In this document: positions 19,952 to 29,646 of the stretch, piece after piece
Position numbering within the stretch: the first letter of the stretch is position 1
Layout: the number at the start of each line of letters is the position of its first letter
From: Bacillus sp. EB600
GTDB taxonomy: Bacteria > Bacillota > Bacilli > Bacillales > Cytobacillaceae
Length of the DNA stretch: 64,000 nucleotides
Reading direction: 5' to 3'
Assembly: GCF_024494385.1 (NCBI RefSeq)
Contig: NZ_JAEVLT010000002.1
Span: 248,001 to 312,000, forward strand
Translations under genes and position numbers: made by a program
Notes under the pieces: generated by a model
The model's database searches: none
Told to the model about the DNA's origin: nothing
Seen by the model: only the letters and a program-made list of their open reading frames with translations

Positions 19952-20554
19952 TTATTTATTAATCTTAACAGAATTAACAATTTTCATCATTATTTTGGCT
20001 TCTTCCTGTAAACTGCTTGTCTTCGTTTCAGATGTCAGTTTACTGCCACCTTTTTTATATTGATATTGCCCCACCAATAAATTCACAATATGTGTAAACA
20101 TATCGATTCTGTTAATCACACCATTTGTAAAAATACCAATAGCACCTTCGTGCTTGCGGACATTTTGCATTTTTGCATAATCATCCATCACGGGTCCCAG
20201 TTCTTCCCCAGCTCTTAGCCTTATGGAAATTTGTTCAGGAAGCAGCAGCCTTGCTCCCCCAGCAATAATCGGTTCAAGATCTTTTGAAGCAAGGGCTCCC
20301 CAATTGCAAAGAAGCAGCCCTTCGCTTGTTTCCTGCACTCCTCCTTCCAGTCCAATAGCTATATCCCCACTCCCCTGTAGCAAAGCATTTACGGCCCGAT
20401 TTCTAGCTCCATTTATAGTCTCTTCATCTGAAAAAGGCTGTTCATTGACACCTGAGGGGATGTCCAAGGAAATAAATTCGCAATTTCCATCACGAAAAGC
20501 ATTTTTTACAGCTTGGTTTTTAGCTGGATTTTTCGATCCGATGATAATTTTCAT
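19952..20554 (-). CDS. DUF84 / YjjX-like inosine-xanthosine triphosphatase
   Basis: 200 aa. ATG at 20554 has AAAGGAGAGAG upstream and yields MKIIIGSKNPAKNQAV. The Ham1/ITPase-like nucleotide site (S-K-N-P-A-K) is followed by FSDEETINGARNRA and GLEGGVQE. The family hydrolyses non-canonical purine NTPs (ITP, XTP), cleaning the nucleotide pool. Substrate preference here is inferred from the family. It is the first gene of a two-gene unit with ytpP. Confidence 0.85.
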   Translation of the reverse strand: MKIIIGSKNPAKNQAVKNAFRDGNCEFISLDIPSGVNEQPFSDEETINGARNRAVNALLQGSGDIAIGLEGGVQETSEGLLLCNWGALASKDLEPIIAGGARLLLPEQISIRLRAGEELGPVMDDYAKMQNVRKHEGAIGIFTNGVINRIDMFTHIVNLLVGQYQYKKGGSKLTSETKTSSLQEEAKIMMKIVNSVKINK

Positions 20555-20581
20555 AGTAGATTCTCTCTCCTTTAGCACGGT

Positions 20582-20609
20582 AAAAAGGAGGCTAATGAAA
20601 ATGCCTCCT
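20582..20609 (-). terminator. Terminator of ytoP
   Basis: Arms AGGAGGC and GCCTCCT (20586-20609) with a minus-strand T-run at 20582-20586. Confidence 0.75.
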
Positions 20610-20627
20610 AAACAGTTTTTTTAATTA

Positions 20628-21701
20628 TTAGCTATTTGCTTTAATTGTATCCACTGTAGTCTGATCACATGCCTTGACCAATTTTACGATTAATTCTTTG
20701 GCAGCAGCATAATCATCAACGTGAATAATCGATGCATGTGTATGAATATAGCGCGAGCAAATACCGATAACCGCACTTGGTACACCTTCATTTGAAAGAT
20801 GAACCTGACCGGCATCCGTACCTCCAGGTGACACAAAATATTGATATGGAATTTGGTATTTTTCGGCTGTATCAAGGACAAATTCCTTTATTCCCCTGTG
20901 TGTTACCATCGAGCGGTCAAGGATTCTTACTAAGGTTCCTTTCCCTAAATGGCCAAACTCAGATTTTTTTCCAGTCATATCGTTTGCAGGACTTGCATCC
21001 AAGGCAAAGAAGATGTCAGGTTTAATCATATTTGCCGCTGTCCGGGACCCGCGCAAACCAACTTCCTCCTGCACAGTTGCTCCAGAGTATAGGATATTCG
21101 GTAATGTTTCATCCTTTACCTCTTTTAAAAGCTCTATTGCCAGCCCGCAGCCATAGCGATTATCCCATGCCTTCGCCATAATTTTCTTTTCATTTGCCAT
21201 CGGAGTAAATGGGCAAATTGGAAGAACTGGCTGTCCGGGTTTAATTCCAATTTTCTCTGCATCCTCGCGGTCATCGGCTCCAATATCAATCAGCATATTA
21301 CTAATTTCCATTGGTTTGTTCTTCTTTGATTCATCCAGCAAATGTGGAGGGATTGAACTGATCACTCCAATGACAGGACCATTTGCCGTCATTATTTGAA
21401 CACGCTGTGCTAGAAGGACCTGGTTCCACCATCCGCCGAGCGGTTGAAAGCGCAGCATTCCATTATCTGTAATCGCTGTTACCATAAAACCAACTTCATC
21501 CATGTGTCCTGCCACCATGATCGTTGGCCCATTTACATTTCCTGTTTTCACGCCAAAAATACTTCCTAGGTTATCTTGAACAATCTTATCTGAATACAAG
21601 GATAATTGTTCTCTCATGAAATTTCTTACTAAATGTTCATTCCCAGACGCCCCAGGCAACTCAGTTAACGTTTTAAACAGCTTTACTGTTTGTTCCTCCA
21701 T
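20628..21701 (-). CDS. ytoP: M42 family metallopeptidase (glutamyl aminopeptidase/endoglucanase M-like)
   Basis: A cobalt/zinc aminopeptidase of 357 aa, cytoplasmic. Metal and catalytic motifs of the M42 family are GHMDEVGFM, the AWDNRYGCG loop, the catalytic glutamates in [20 protein letters not shown] and the C-terminal [15 protein letters not shown] at 21701 follows an AGGAG site. A dispersed repeat lies 27 bp upstream of the start, so its promoter must lie in or beyond that repeat. Confidence 0.95.
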   Translation of the reverse strand: MEEQTVKLFKTLTELPGASGNEHLVRNFMREQLSLYSDKIVQDNLGSIFGVKTGNVNGPTIMVAGHMDEVGFMVTAITDNGMLRFQPLGGWWNQVLLAQRVQIMTANGPVIGVISSIPPHLLDESKKNKPMEISNMLIDIGADDREDAEKIGIKPGQPVLPICPFTPMANEKKIMAKAWDNRYGCGLAIELLKEVKDETLPNILYSGATVQEEVGLRGSRTAANMIKPDIFFALDASPANDMTGKKSEFGHLGKGTLVRILDRSMVTHRGIKEFVLDTAEKYQIPYQYFVSPGGTDAGQVHLSNEGVPSAVIGICSRYIHTHASIIHVDDYAAAKELIVKLVKACDQTTVDTIKANS

Positions 21702-21728
21702 AAATAGGCTCCTTTAGATCTTTTTATT

Positions 21729-21977
21729 GTCTAGCTACAGCGCCCAGCGGCTAGTGTACTTCGCCCATCTCCCTACGATAAGTCAAGCACGAATACGCTA
21801 ACGCTCTTCGTGTTTCCTTTGCCGCGTATTAACGGGCAGTAGATTCTCAACTGCCCGTAAAAACCCGGTTGGCTCAACTAACAATCATCGAGAAAAGCAC
21901 TCGCTGATTGAAGGTTCGCCTTATCTCAGTCGATGTGCTCCAGTCCATACGCCGCTTAACGGGCGCTTCCGCTTTTC
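21729..21977 (-). repeat. Dispersed repeat copy A, with a nested ~100-bp insertion
   Basis: It matches copies B and C over its two ends but is 249 bp instead of about 146. After GTGTTTCCTTT there are about 100 extra bases carrying their own hairpin (ACGGGCAGT / ACTGCCCGT), and then the shared sequence resumes at TATCTCAGTC. It lies between the divergent genes ytoP and ytzB, the rest of which gap (21978-22120) holds only the ytzB upstream region. Confidence 0.8.
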
Positions 21978-22120
21978 TATTCTTATGTATACACTTATTG
22001 TACCGAAGTTTAGCACTCCTTACCAACAATTCACTTTTTTCGGGTGCGATTATATTAGGTTTCTCCATCTCAAATCGGCTATACTGAGAAAAGAATGAGG
22101 AAAATATTGGGGGGAAGAAA

Positions 22121-22438
22121 ATGAACTGGAAACCGTTTATTGTTGGGGCAGCAATCGGTTTAATCGGCGGATATACTGTTAAAGAAGTCATCTCCAAAAA
22201 AATAAATGTATCACCCGAAAAGGTATTGGAGCGGGTAAAGAATCAATTTAAACAGCATGGACAGATAAGCGGTTCTTGGATTCATATGGAGGCTAAGCCA
22301 TTTGAAAAAGAGCAACTTTCCTACAATGTATATAAAGGCGGCATTTCAAAACAAGAAAATGGGACGCAAAAGCAATTCGAATTTATCGCTGATGCTTCAA
22401 CCGGGACAATTATTGATATCTATCCTTTATCAATGTAA
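22121..22438 (+). CDS. ytzB: YtzB, small membrane-anchored PepSY-like protein
   Basis: 105 aa. One N-terminal membrane helix (about residues 5-21, FIVGAAIGLIGGYTVKE) is followed by an outside domain resembling a PepSY/YtzB fold that ends EFIADASTGTIIDIYPLSM. ATG at 22121 has GGGGGG-type ribosome binding sequence upstream. Function is unknown; PepSY-like domains are often thought to restrain proteases. Divergent from ytoP, convergent with trmB. Confidence 0.85.
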   Translation: MNWKPFIVGAAIGLIGGYTVKEVISKKINVSPEKVLERVKNQFKQHGQISGSWIHMEAKPFEKEQLSYNVYKGGISKQENGTQKQFEFIADASTGTIIDIYPLSM

Positions 22439-22496
22439 CAGAGCTGCTTTGCAGCAACATCCATTATTATTTACTTTTGCAAACAGGCAGATAACC

Positions 22497-22526
22497 AAAA
22501 GGCTAGTCAGCAGACTAGCCTTTTTT
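22497..22526. terminator. Bidirectional terminator between ytzB and trmB
   Basis: Perfect arms GGCTAGTC and GACTAGCC with A and T flanks. Confidence 0.88.
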
Positions 22527-22538
22527 AATTGCCACTAA

Positions 22539-23177
22539 TTATTTATATTTTACTTCACAGCGGTAGATCCGATTTCCTTGTTCAGAAAATTTTTGTTCGT
22601 ATTCTGTCATAATATTTCCTTCAAAATCACTTTGATGGAGATCAAGGCTGATATATTTCAGCAAAAGCCCATATTGAGAAAAACTCATTAATGAATATTC
22701 AAACAGACCTTGATTGTCTGTTTTGAAATGAATTTCTCCAGCATCTCTTAGGATGCTCCCATACAAATTAAGATAATTTTTATAGGTTAAGCGTCTTTTC
22801 TCATGGCGCGTTTTTGGCCAAGGATCAGAAAAATTTAAGTAAATCCGGTCAACATCATTCTTTGCAAAAAACTTTCCCAAGTCATTTGCATTTACATTTA
22901 GAAGCTTAACATTTGGTAAATCAGCTTCAATAAGTCGATCTAAAGCGGCAACAATTACGCTTTGATACACTTCAATACCAATGTAATTAATATCGGGGTT
23001 AGCTTTTGCCATTTCGGTAATAAACCGGCCTTTTCCACTGCCAATTTCAATATGGAGCGGCTGCTGGATTGCAAATGGTTCTTGCCAGTTACCTTTATAC
23101 ATTTCAGGATCGGCAACAACATATTGAGGATATTGATCTATTCTTTCCTTTGCCCAAGGTTTATGTCTTAGTCGCAT
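22539..23177 (-). CDS. trmB: tRNA (guanine-N7-)-methyltransferase
   Basis: Makes m7G46 in the variable loop of tRNA using SAM. 212 aa with the SAM-binding [11 protein letters not shown] and IGIEVYQSV, the catalytic region [17 protein letters not shown], and [11 protein letters not shown], which are diagnostic for TrmB. ATG at 23177 has a GGAG-type site. Next to ytzH and ytmP as in B. subtilis. Confidence 0.96.
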   Translation of the reverse strand: MRLRHKPWAKERIDQYPQYVVADPEMYKGNWQEPFAIQQPLHIEIGSGKGRFITEMAKANPDINYIGIEVYQSVIVAALDRLIEADLPNVKLLNVNANDLGKFFAKNDVDRIYLNFSDPWPKTRHEKRRLTYKNYLNLYGSILRDAGEIHFKTDNQGLFEYSLMSFSQYGLLLKYISLDLHQSDFEGNIMTEYEQKFSEQGNRIYRCEVKYK

Positions 23178-23364
23178 TACTTACACTCCTAAATAATCAT
23201 ATCCTTCAAACGATATCATGCAAAGAGTACACTTTCAAGTCTATTTTCCCAATTTTTATTCGATTAATGATGAACGAGAGAAAGTTTTCAATGTATAAAC
23301 GAAAAAAGGAATTCACATGCTATAGTGAATTCCTTTTTAGCCTAATAAGAAAGGGTGTATTTTT

Positions 23365-23643
23365 ATGCCATTAGGTCATCAAGATCAAGTAACCTTATTA
23401 AAGGATATATTAAGTAACCATCAAACAGATTGCTGCGGATCGGTTTCCGAGTGTGAACAATTGGAACGATTAGTTAAATCCCTTATGGTAAACACACAAG
23501 TTGATCAAAACGTTAAAAGTATATTGGAAGAAGTGTATAACTACAGCCAGCACGGTGCACAAACCACCGATTTAGATCAGCATATATTATCCAACCAAGA
23601 CAACCTTTCCCAATGGGTTACGAATATTGATCAATTTTCGTAA
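23365..23643 (+). CDS. ytzH: YtzH-like protein
   Basis: 92-aa hydrophilic protein matching Bacillus YtzH by sequence feel and by position between trmB and ytmP. It has two cysteines close together (D-C-C-G) and a further one eight residues later, and is probably alpha-helical. ATG at 23365 follows AAGGG. Its stop codon abuts the stop of convergent ytmP with no gap. Function unknown. Confidence 0.82.
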   Translation: MPLGHQDQVTLLKDILSNHQTDCCGSVSECEQLERLVKSLMVNTQVDQNVKSILEEVYNYSQHGAQTTDLDQHILSNQDNLSQWVTNIDQFS

Positions 23644-24417
23644 TTAATAAATACTATTTAAAAAGTGTACCCATTTGTTCATTTCTTGAAAACGCTCTTT
23701 GCTTTTATGCCATTGAATCGAAGATAAGGTTTGAAGTGCAACGTACCATTTCATCCTTAGCTTTAAATTACTCGTCACTTTTATACCATACATGGCGAGC
23801 CATTTTTCCCAGTTTTCTTCAGGGATATACCAATAGAGAAGTAAACCTAAATCAATAGCCGGGTCAGCAATCATTGCCCCATCCCAATCGATAAGATACA
23901 ACTGGTTGTTTTCTGCAAGCAGCCAGTTGTTGTGATTTACATCCCCGTGACAAACTACTTTAACCTCACTGAAAACATTTCCTTCTTCTTTTTTCAGAAA
24001 GGAAATTGTTTTTTTTACTTCCGGAAAATTAAGAACATCTTCATCCAATTGGTCCATTACCATTTTAAAAAGGGTTCCGGGTTGTAAAGGCTCTTTTCCT
24101 AACCGGCTGAGCATTCCAAGGAGCGGCTCTGAAAGATGAATTTTCCGTAACAGATTGGCAACGCGTTCTTGAGTCATCTCGAGCGGTTTTAACTCCCTGC
24201 CACTAAGCCATTGCTGAGCAGTTATCACATCGCCGTTTTCCAATCTTTTAGTCCAAACAAGCTTTGGGACGATTCCTTCCGCTGATAATACAGCAAGAAA
24301 AGGAGAGGAATTTCGCTTTAGAAAAAGTCTCTGATCCTCATGACTTGCAAAAAAGGCTTCCCCTGTAGCTCCTCCCGCAGGGACAATTTCCCATTCTTGT
24401 CCTAATATATGTTCCAA
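23644..24417 (-). CDS. ytmP: YtmP, aminoglycoside/choline kinase-like phosphotransferase
   Basis: 257 aa with the kinase-like fold of APH/choline kinases: catalytic loop VCHGDVNHNNWLL and metal-binding LIDWDGAMIADPAIDL. The physiological substrate is unknown, and the family includes homoserine, choline and antibiotic kinases. ATG at 24417. There is no evidence here that it gives drug resistance. Monocistronic and convergent with ytzH. Confidence 0.88.
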   Translation of the reverse strand: MEHILGQEWEIVPAGGATGEAFFASHEDQRLFLKRNSSPFLAVLSAEGIVPKLVWTKRLENGDVITAQQWLSGRELKPLEMTQERVANLLRKIHLSEPLLGMLSRLGKEPLQPGTLFKMVMDQLDEDVLNFPEVKKTISFLKKEEGNVFSEVKVVCHGDVNHNNWLLAENNQLYLIDWDGAMIADPAIDLGLLLYWYIPEENWEKWLAMYGIKVTSNLKLRMKWYVALQTLSSIQWHKSKERFQEMNKWVHFLNSIY

Positions 24418-24536
24418 AATTGTTCACCTTCAATTTATCCCGTCTAATGGGTAAACCCATCAATATACAGAAGTAAGATCCATGCAGCTGAAAGGTTTTT
24501 GTTGATGAACACTAACAGCTTTATATTTTGTAAAAA

Positions 24537-24576
24537 TAAAAAAATAGCTATTGATACCTTCATACACAATAGCTAT
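24537..24576 (-). terminator. Terminator of the pullulanase gene
   Basis: Arms ATAGCTATTG and CAATAGCTAT (24544-24576), followed on the minus strand by TTTTTTT. It lies about 100 nt beyond the amyX stop. I see nothing else convincing between ytmP and amyX. Confidence 0.82.
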
Positions 24577-24676
24577 CCTTATAAATTTTATCTCGGATAG
24601 GCTTTTATAGTCAAGCTTATCTACAAAAATCATTGTTTTTATCTTTTAACACAGAATTATTATTGATAGAAGGCAA

Positions 24677-26821
24677 TTACTTTTGTGCAAAAATATTTAA
24701 GCTTACCGGTTCTAAGCCAATTTCATGGACAGCTATTTTTCGAAGCGGATGGATGGCAGCGCATTTTTCGTCTGCAAATACAGACCATTCACCCTCAGGC
24801 ATCTTAACTAGTTGTGTTTTCTGACTTGGATTTATTAACATCCTTACTTCACGAAAATCCCCAGGCCCATTATGATAAGAAAAGCCAATAACAGGATGCT
24901 GGATTGGTAGTGTTTTCATATTTTTGCATATTTCCTTCGCTGTCCTTAAACGGAAACAAGCGAAATGCTTTCTAATTTTAATAATCCCACTGATGTACTC
25001 AACATTCTCTCTATACTGCCATTTCCGATCCCAATCAAGTTGATTAACGGAATCTGGGGAACGGTAGCTATTACCGATACCGAATTTTGTTCGGAGAAAT
25101 TCCTGGCCGCTGTGAAGAAATGGAATACCTTGAGCTAGCAGAACAATGCTTGTCGCGAGTCGATGATAGTTTATTAATATGGACTCATTCTCATTTGGAA
25201 AGCAGCTCTTAAGCTTATCCCACATCGTATGGTTATCATGGCATTCAACATAATTCACTGTTTGAAACGGTTCATTAAATAATACATTATCCTTATTCAG
25301 AAAACCAATACTGCCGGCAATTCCCTCCCTCGCCGCTTCATAATAATGCTCATTTCCGAATGCATAGCCTTTGTCATATAGATTAAATGTGCTGCCTTTA
25401 ATTGAATCCCGGAACCTGTCATTAAATTGGGCTATCCGTGGAATTTCTGCTTGATTTTGCAGTGCAGCCTTTTCTTCATACCTGAGCGGAGTATTAAGGT
25501 TCCAGCCCTCTCCAATTAGCAAAATTCCCTTCTGTAAACGATCGCACATATCTCTGACGTCATTCATTGTTTTTATGTCCAAAATACCCATTAAATCAAA
25601 CCGGAACCCATCAACGTGATACTCTTCAATCCAAAATCGAATCGAATCGATAATAAATTTTCTTACCATTAGCCGTTCGGAAGCAAGATCATTGCCAACT
25701 CCGGTTCCGTTCGATGGAAGTCCAAATTCATTATGACGGAAATAATAGCCAGGTACCACTTTTTCAAATGAGGATTGTTCGCGCTTATAGACATGATTAT
25801 AAACAACATCCATGATCACGCGCAGTCCTTCCTGATGAATTTGCTCGATCAATCGCTTTAATTCATTAATTCTTGTATACGGATTAGCCGGGTTAGTCGC
25901 ATAGCTTCCATCTGGGACATTATAATGGAGGGGGTTGTAGCCCCAATTATATTCTTCGGTTTGTTTAGATTCATCGACACCTGCGAAATCATTAAAGGGG
26001 AGAAATTCAATATGAGTAATACCCATAGCTTTTACGTAGGACAGGCCTGTTAATTGTCCGTATTTTCCTTTAGTTTCTGTCTCCCCGGCCCCAAGGTATA
26101 AACCTTTATGCTTTATCCCGCTTTCTTGATGAATGGTAAAGTCTCTTATATGGGTTTCATAGATAATGGCGTCCACCGGGTGCTCAAAAGGAGGCAAAAT
26201 TGTTCTTTCACTGTTCGTTTTCCCCATTTTCACAATGACTCCAAGTTCACCATTAGCCGTAACGGCATTTACATAAGGGTCGACTGCTTCCCTCCATTCC
26301 AAATTGACACAAATTAGAAAGGAATAACGGTAGTATTCTAAGTCGCGATTGATAACAGCCTCCCAAACCCCTTTACTTTCCCTTTTCATTTTGACCATTT
26401 CGTTAAAGTCTTCCTCAGGATGTCTAAGTTTAATTTTTACTTGAGAAGCAGTTGGAGCCCAAAGCTTAAAAGCGGTCTGACCGTTTTCACATATAACTCC
26501 TAGGTCATCCCCGCTATAATAAAATTTTTCATCGAATGCGTCTGTCCGAATTACAGCTCCAATCTGAAGGTCTGTTTGTCCCCCATACTCATCAATGATC
26601 CAATTTGTCTTTTCAAATAAAATTTCACCGTCCAAATAACAAATATATTTATGAAAATCATCCATTCGTTTCGTTTCAATAATTTTCAGTGGTTTGTTCT
26701 CAGTACCGCAAGATACGGTGAACGAAGCGGAAAATCCATTGTGATAAGAAAGTGGAAGAAGAATCGTAATGATATTCATCTCGTCTAGATATGCTTGAAA
26801 AAGCCTCTTATTGAAATCCAT
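24677..26821 (-). CDS. amyX: Type I pullulanase
   Basis: Hydrolyses alpha-1,6 branches of pullulan and limit dextrins (GH13). 714 aa with no signal peptide, so intracellular. An N-terminal accessory region (about residues 1-100), a CBM48-like domain (about 100-190) and a GH13 barrel are visible. The barrel has the type I pullulanase signature YNWGYNP, nucleophile Asp in GFRFDLMG (near 410), acid/base Glu in LIGEGW (near 436), and transition-state Asp in CHDNHTMWD (near 530). B. subtilis AmyX has similar length and place. Confidence 0.95.
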   Translation of the reverse strand: MDFNKRLFQAYLDEMNIITILLPLSYHNGFSASFTVSCGTENKPLKIIETKRMDDFHKYICYLDGEILFEKTNWIIDEYGGQTDLQIGAVIRTDAFDEKFYYSGDDLGVICENGQTAFKLWAPTASQVKIKLRHPEEDFNEMVKMKRESKGVWEAVINRDLEYYRYSFLICVNLEWREAVDPYVNAVTANGELGVIVKMGKTNSERTILPPFEHPVDAIIYETHIRDFTIHQESGIKHKGLYLGAGETETKGKYGQLTGLSYVKAMGITHIEFLPFNDFAGVDESKQTEEYNWGYNPLHYNVPDGSYATNPANPYTRINELKRLIEQIHQEGLRVIMDVVYNHVYKREQSSFEKVVPGYYFRHNEFGLPSNGTGVGNDLASERLMVRKFIIDSIRFWIEEYHVDGFRFDLMGILDIKTMNDVRDMCDRLQKGILLIGEGWNLNTPLRYEEKAALQNQAEIPRIAQFNDRFRDSIKGSTFNLYDKGYAFGNEHYYEAAREGIAGSIGFLNKDNVLFNEPFQTVNYVECHDNHTMWDKLKSCFPNENESILINYHRLATSIVLLAQGIPFLHSGQEFLRTKFGIGNSYRSPDSVNQLDWDRKWQYRENVEYISGIIKIRKHFACFRLRTAKEICKNMKTLPIQHPVIGFSYHNGPGDFREVRMLINPSQKTQLVKMPEGEWSVFADEKCAAIHPLRKIAVHEIGLEPVSLNIFAQK

Positions 26822-26932
26822 TCGTTTCCCTCACTTTCAAATCAACCTCGCTAAAATAGGCAATCGCCCTTGCAGAAGCCTTTTTAGTTACTAATATAGG
26901 ATACTTTTTTCATAAGATCGTCCTTGCCTGCT

Positions 26933-27913
26933 TCACTCATCCTTTTCCACTATTCCCCATTCCGCTCGTATATTGCTTGTCGTCTGACAGTACTGTAAGA
27001 GAACCCTTGCTCCTTTTAGTTGGGTGTGTTTTAAGGGTGATTTTAAGGACCTCATTAACTGAAACCACTGTTCAAAGTTCCGAGCTTCTGCAATTTCAAT
27101 ATCAACAGGAGCTGAAGGATAATCAATATACCCATTACGGCTTACTAATAATTTATGTATTGGGAAATCAATTTCGTGCATCTTGAAAATATTTCGAACG
27201 ATTCTTTCCGTTCGATTTAAAGTAAGCATGGGATTTAATATCTTCTTTTCCTCCTTATTTGTACGTTTCAACCAAAAACGCTCACTTGATCCAACAAAAA
27301 CTGCCGAGTCCTCCTCCTCAACAAAAGTGATACACCACGCGTCTGTCGGGGTTAACAAAATCACTTCTACCTCAATCGGTGCTTTTTTTAAAAGGAAGAC
27401 AGGTCTGTAAAGGACTAAAAACGTATCAGGAAATCGTTGCAGAAAGAACTTTAAATTTTCTTCGAAATAATATTTTGAATGAATAAAAGATTTTTCCAAT
27501 ACGGTAGAACTTGCCCATTTTAATTGAAACCGATAAAGCTGATCTAAGAATTGCCGTTTTAATTCGTCAATTGTTTCAGGCATATAGGAAAATGATGCAG
27601 TAAATTCCAATGGGTCCTCCTCGCTTGGAGTTGGAAACACTTGATTTATATCTTGGTTATTTTTTTTTTGATTATGTTTAAATAAACCAGTTAACTTTTT
27701 AAAAAAAGCTGGTTTGTCGTTTTCGTTTTCTTCTTCCCATTCAAGTAAAGATTGCGGAAAGGAAAGATTGGCAGCATCTACCCCTTCATTTTCCCAATTC
27801 GTTCTCGTCCGCTCCCATTGTTGTTTTTTCAAGCGCACAAACCGAGATGGATACGTGAAAATATCCTGCTCGTAGCGCGAAATATAATCTTGAAGCTTTA
27901 TTAACTGTCCCAT
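26933..27913 (-). CDS. ytlQ: YtlQ-like protein (possible NERD-type domain)
   Basis: 326 aa, cytoplasmic. Assigned to YtlQ by position between amyX and thpR. The middle part (about 150-260) has a beta-rich pattern resembling the nuclease-related NERD fold, but I see no certain catalytic residues. A charged, low-complexity stretch covers about 60-100. ATG at 27913 follows AGGAAAG-like bases. Function unknown. Confidence 0.7.
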   Translation of the reverse strand: MGQLIKLQDYISRYEQDIFTYPSRFVRLKKQQWERTRTNWENEGVDAANLSFPQSLLEWEEENENDKPAFFKKLTGLFKHNQKKNNQDINQVFPTPSEEDPLEFTASFSYMPETIDELKRQFLDQLYRFQLKWASSTVLEKSFIHSKYYFEENLKFFLQRFPDTFLVLYRPVFLLKKAPIEVEVILLTPTDAWCITFVEEEDSAVFVGSSERFWLKRTNKEEKKILNPMLTLNRTERIVRNIFKMHEIDFPIHKLLVSRNGYIDYPSAPVDIEIAEARNFEQWFQLMRSLKSPLKHTQLKGARVLLQYCQTTSNIRAEWGIVEKDE

Positions 27914-27936
27914 TGCTATCTTTCCTGCCTTCTACC

Positions 27937-28512
27937 TTATCTGGAATTGTCTAAGGAAAATAATCTGATTGCTTCATACTTTGGAGTTTTGTCTAGATGG
28001 GTCTGATATAGGGCAATATCCGTCACTGTAAATGCTAGCGGCTCCGGCTGGAGTTCCTTCCACACTGCAAATGCATCTTTTTGAAACGGTTCCTCCCCTG
28101 CCCATTTTCTCGCTAATGTTATATGTGGCCGAAACGGCCTTGTTTCAAGTTTAAACCCTGCCTCATCACAAGCTGTAAATACCTTCTGTCTTATTAATTG
28201 TAACTCATTGCTTTCCTCAGTATCAGCAAAAAAAATCCGAGGACTATCTTGTTTTCCAAAAAAGCCAAGACGATCAATCCTCAACTGGATTGGCTTTGAT
28301 CCAAGAATTTTCTCTGCAGCCTTTTTTTCAGCCATTTCAAGTTTTTCAGAAGGTGCATACCCTAGAAAAGCTAATGTAATATGCAAATCCCGATGGTGGA
28401 CCCAACGGTGAAAGGGAAGGGTCTCCTTTAATTTCTCACAATGTTCTTTCATTGCAAGCTTTGTATCTTCCGGTAATTTTACGGCAAAGAAAAAATGCGT
28501 CTTTTGCTCCAT
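27937..28512 (-). CDS. thpR: RNA 2',3'-cyclic phosphodiesterase (2'-5' RNA ligase family)
   Basis: 191 aa with the two HxTx motifs of the 2H phosphoesterase family: HITLAFLG and HITLARKW. The family opens 2',3'-cyclic phosphates and can join RNA by 2'-5' bonds in vitro. ATG at 28512 (MEQKTHFFFAVKLPED) is chosen, since homologues start with the F-F-A-V strand; an upstream ATG at 28539 lacks a good site. Followed closely by ytlQ (23 nt), so probably one transcript. Confidence 0.9.
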   Translation of the reverse strand: MEQKTHFFFAVKLPEDTKLAMKEHCEKLKETLPFHRWVHHRDLHITLAFLGYAPSEKLEMAEKKAAEKILGSKPIQLRIDRLGFFGKQDSPRIFFADTEESNELQLIRQKVFTACDEAGFKLETRPFRPHITLARKWAGEEPFQKDAFAVWKELQPEPLAFTVTDIALYQTHLDKTPKYEAIRLFSLDNSR

Positions 28513-28702
28513 TCGTTTCTCAATTCCTTTCTTATACATTATATTAGCAAATTGATGGATTTTTGGCTTAAACCGCTAGTAGTATCTTTTGCATGATTTC
28601 CGAAAAGAATTTATTTATGATACATTTCAGTTAAAACTGTTGATTTCCGCTCCCAGCAACATAATGGCAAGAACAACAATGAACTTTACTATATCAAGTA
28701 AA

Positions 28703-28742
28703 CACAAAAAGACGTGCATTTGGTTTAAGCACGTCTTTTGTG
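28703..28742. terminator. Terminator of dat
   Basis: Arms around AAAGACGTGC and GCACGTCTTT with A and T flanks; good in both directions. The rest of the 28540-28750 gap shows nothing firm. Confidence 0.82.
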
Positions 28743-28751
28743 TTATGGTAT

Positions 28752-29618
28752 TTATTTTTGGTTCATTTGGCTCCCGCACTGATGGGTAATTTCAGCTTCA
28801 AATAATGCTTGAAGCCTTTTAGTAATGGTCCCTGGAACACCACTGTTTACTTGGTTCCCATCAATTTCAATCACCGGCATAACTTCAGAAGTTGTACTAG
28901 AAAGAAAGACTTCATCTGCTGCTTTTAATTCCTCCAATGTAAACGTACGCTCTTCAACTGCTATTCCGTTTTCCGCACAAACGCTAAGGATGACATCTTT
29001 GGTAATCCCTTTTAAAATAAGCTGGTCAGATGCATGTGTAATGATCACTTCATTATTCACGATAAAAATATTAGATGAACTGCCTTCGGTCACTTCCTGA
29101 CCGCGGGATTGAATCGCTTCATAACAGCCATTCTCTGCAGCCCTTTGTTTTGCTAATATGTTACCGAGCAGGTTTAAGCTTTTAATATCACAGCGCAGCC
29201 AGCGGATATCCTCTACGAGATGGGCTTTAACACCCCTGCTTAACTTTTCCTGAGGACGCGGAAGCTTATTTGTATATGCAACGAGGGTTGGTGTTACAAC
29301 TCCAGGCGGAAAGGCATGGGTTCGGGGAGCAACACCTCTAGTAGCCTGCATGTAAATAGTACCAAGCTGTAGGTTGTTTTTGGAAATTAGTTCCTCAAGC
29401 ATTCCAGTGAGCTCCTCGATTTTATAGCCTAATGTAATGTTAATACTCTCGGCACTTCGAAAAAATCTTTGTAAATGTTCCTTTGCTGTAAACATTTTTC
29501 CATTATAGACACGGATCACCTCGTAGATTCCATCCCCAAACTGATAGCCCCGGTCTTCCACATCCACCTTTGCATTCGAACGTTCAATGATATCTCCATT
29601 TAAAATAGCCCATTTCAT
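28752..29618 (-). CDS. dat: D-amino-acid transaminase
   Basis: PLP fold-type IV aminotransferase that interconverts D-alanine and D-glutamate for the cell wall. 288 aa. Motifs are DRGYQFGDGIYEVIRVYNG at the N-terminus, the PLP lysine in DIKSLNLLGN (near residue 145), the EVTEGSSSNIFIV stretch and SSTTSEVMPV. Length and sequence match Bacillus DAAT. ATG at 29618 has GGAGG upstream. It follows pepV by 28 nt and is likely cotranscribed with it. Confidence 0.95.
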   Translation of the reverse strand: MKWAILNGDIIERSNAKVDVEDRGYQFGDGIYEVIRVYNGKMFTAKEHLQRFFRSAESINITLGYKIEELTGMLEELISKNNLQLGTIYMQATRGVAPRTHAFPPGVVTPTLVAYTNKLPRPQEKLSRGVKAHLVEDIRWLRCDIKSLNLLGNILAKQRAAENGCYEAIQSRGQEVTEGSSSNIFIVNNEVIITHASDQLILKGITKDVILSVCAENGIAVEERTFTLEELKAADEVFLSSTTSEVMPVIEIDGNQVNSGVPGTITKRLQALFEAEITHQCGSQMNQK

Positions 29619-29646
29619 TCTTCAAAATCTCCTCCGTTATGATTCT

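Noticed and set aside
21874-22197. 107-aa frame on the minus strand upstream of ytzB
   Set aside because: It runs through repeat copy A and the ytzB start; no ribosome binding site.
23644-24417. Antibiotic kinase reading of ytmP
   Set aside because: APH-like motifs are shared by choline and other small-molecule kinases; conserved position in Bacillus argues for a housekeeping role.
24677-26821. Secreted pullulanase
   Set aside because: No signal peptide; matches intracellular AmyX.
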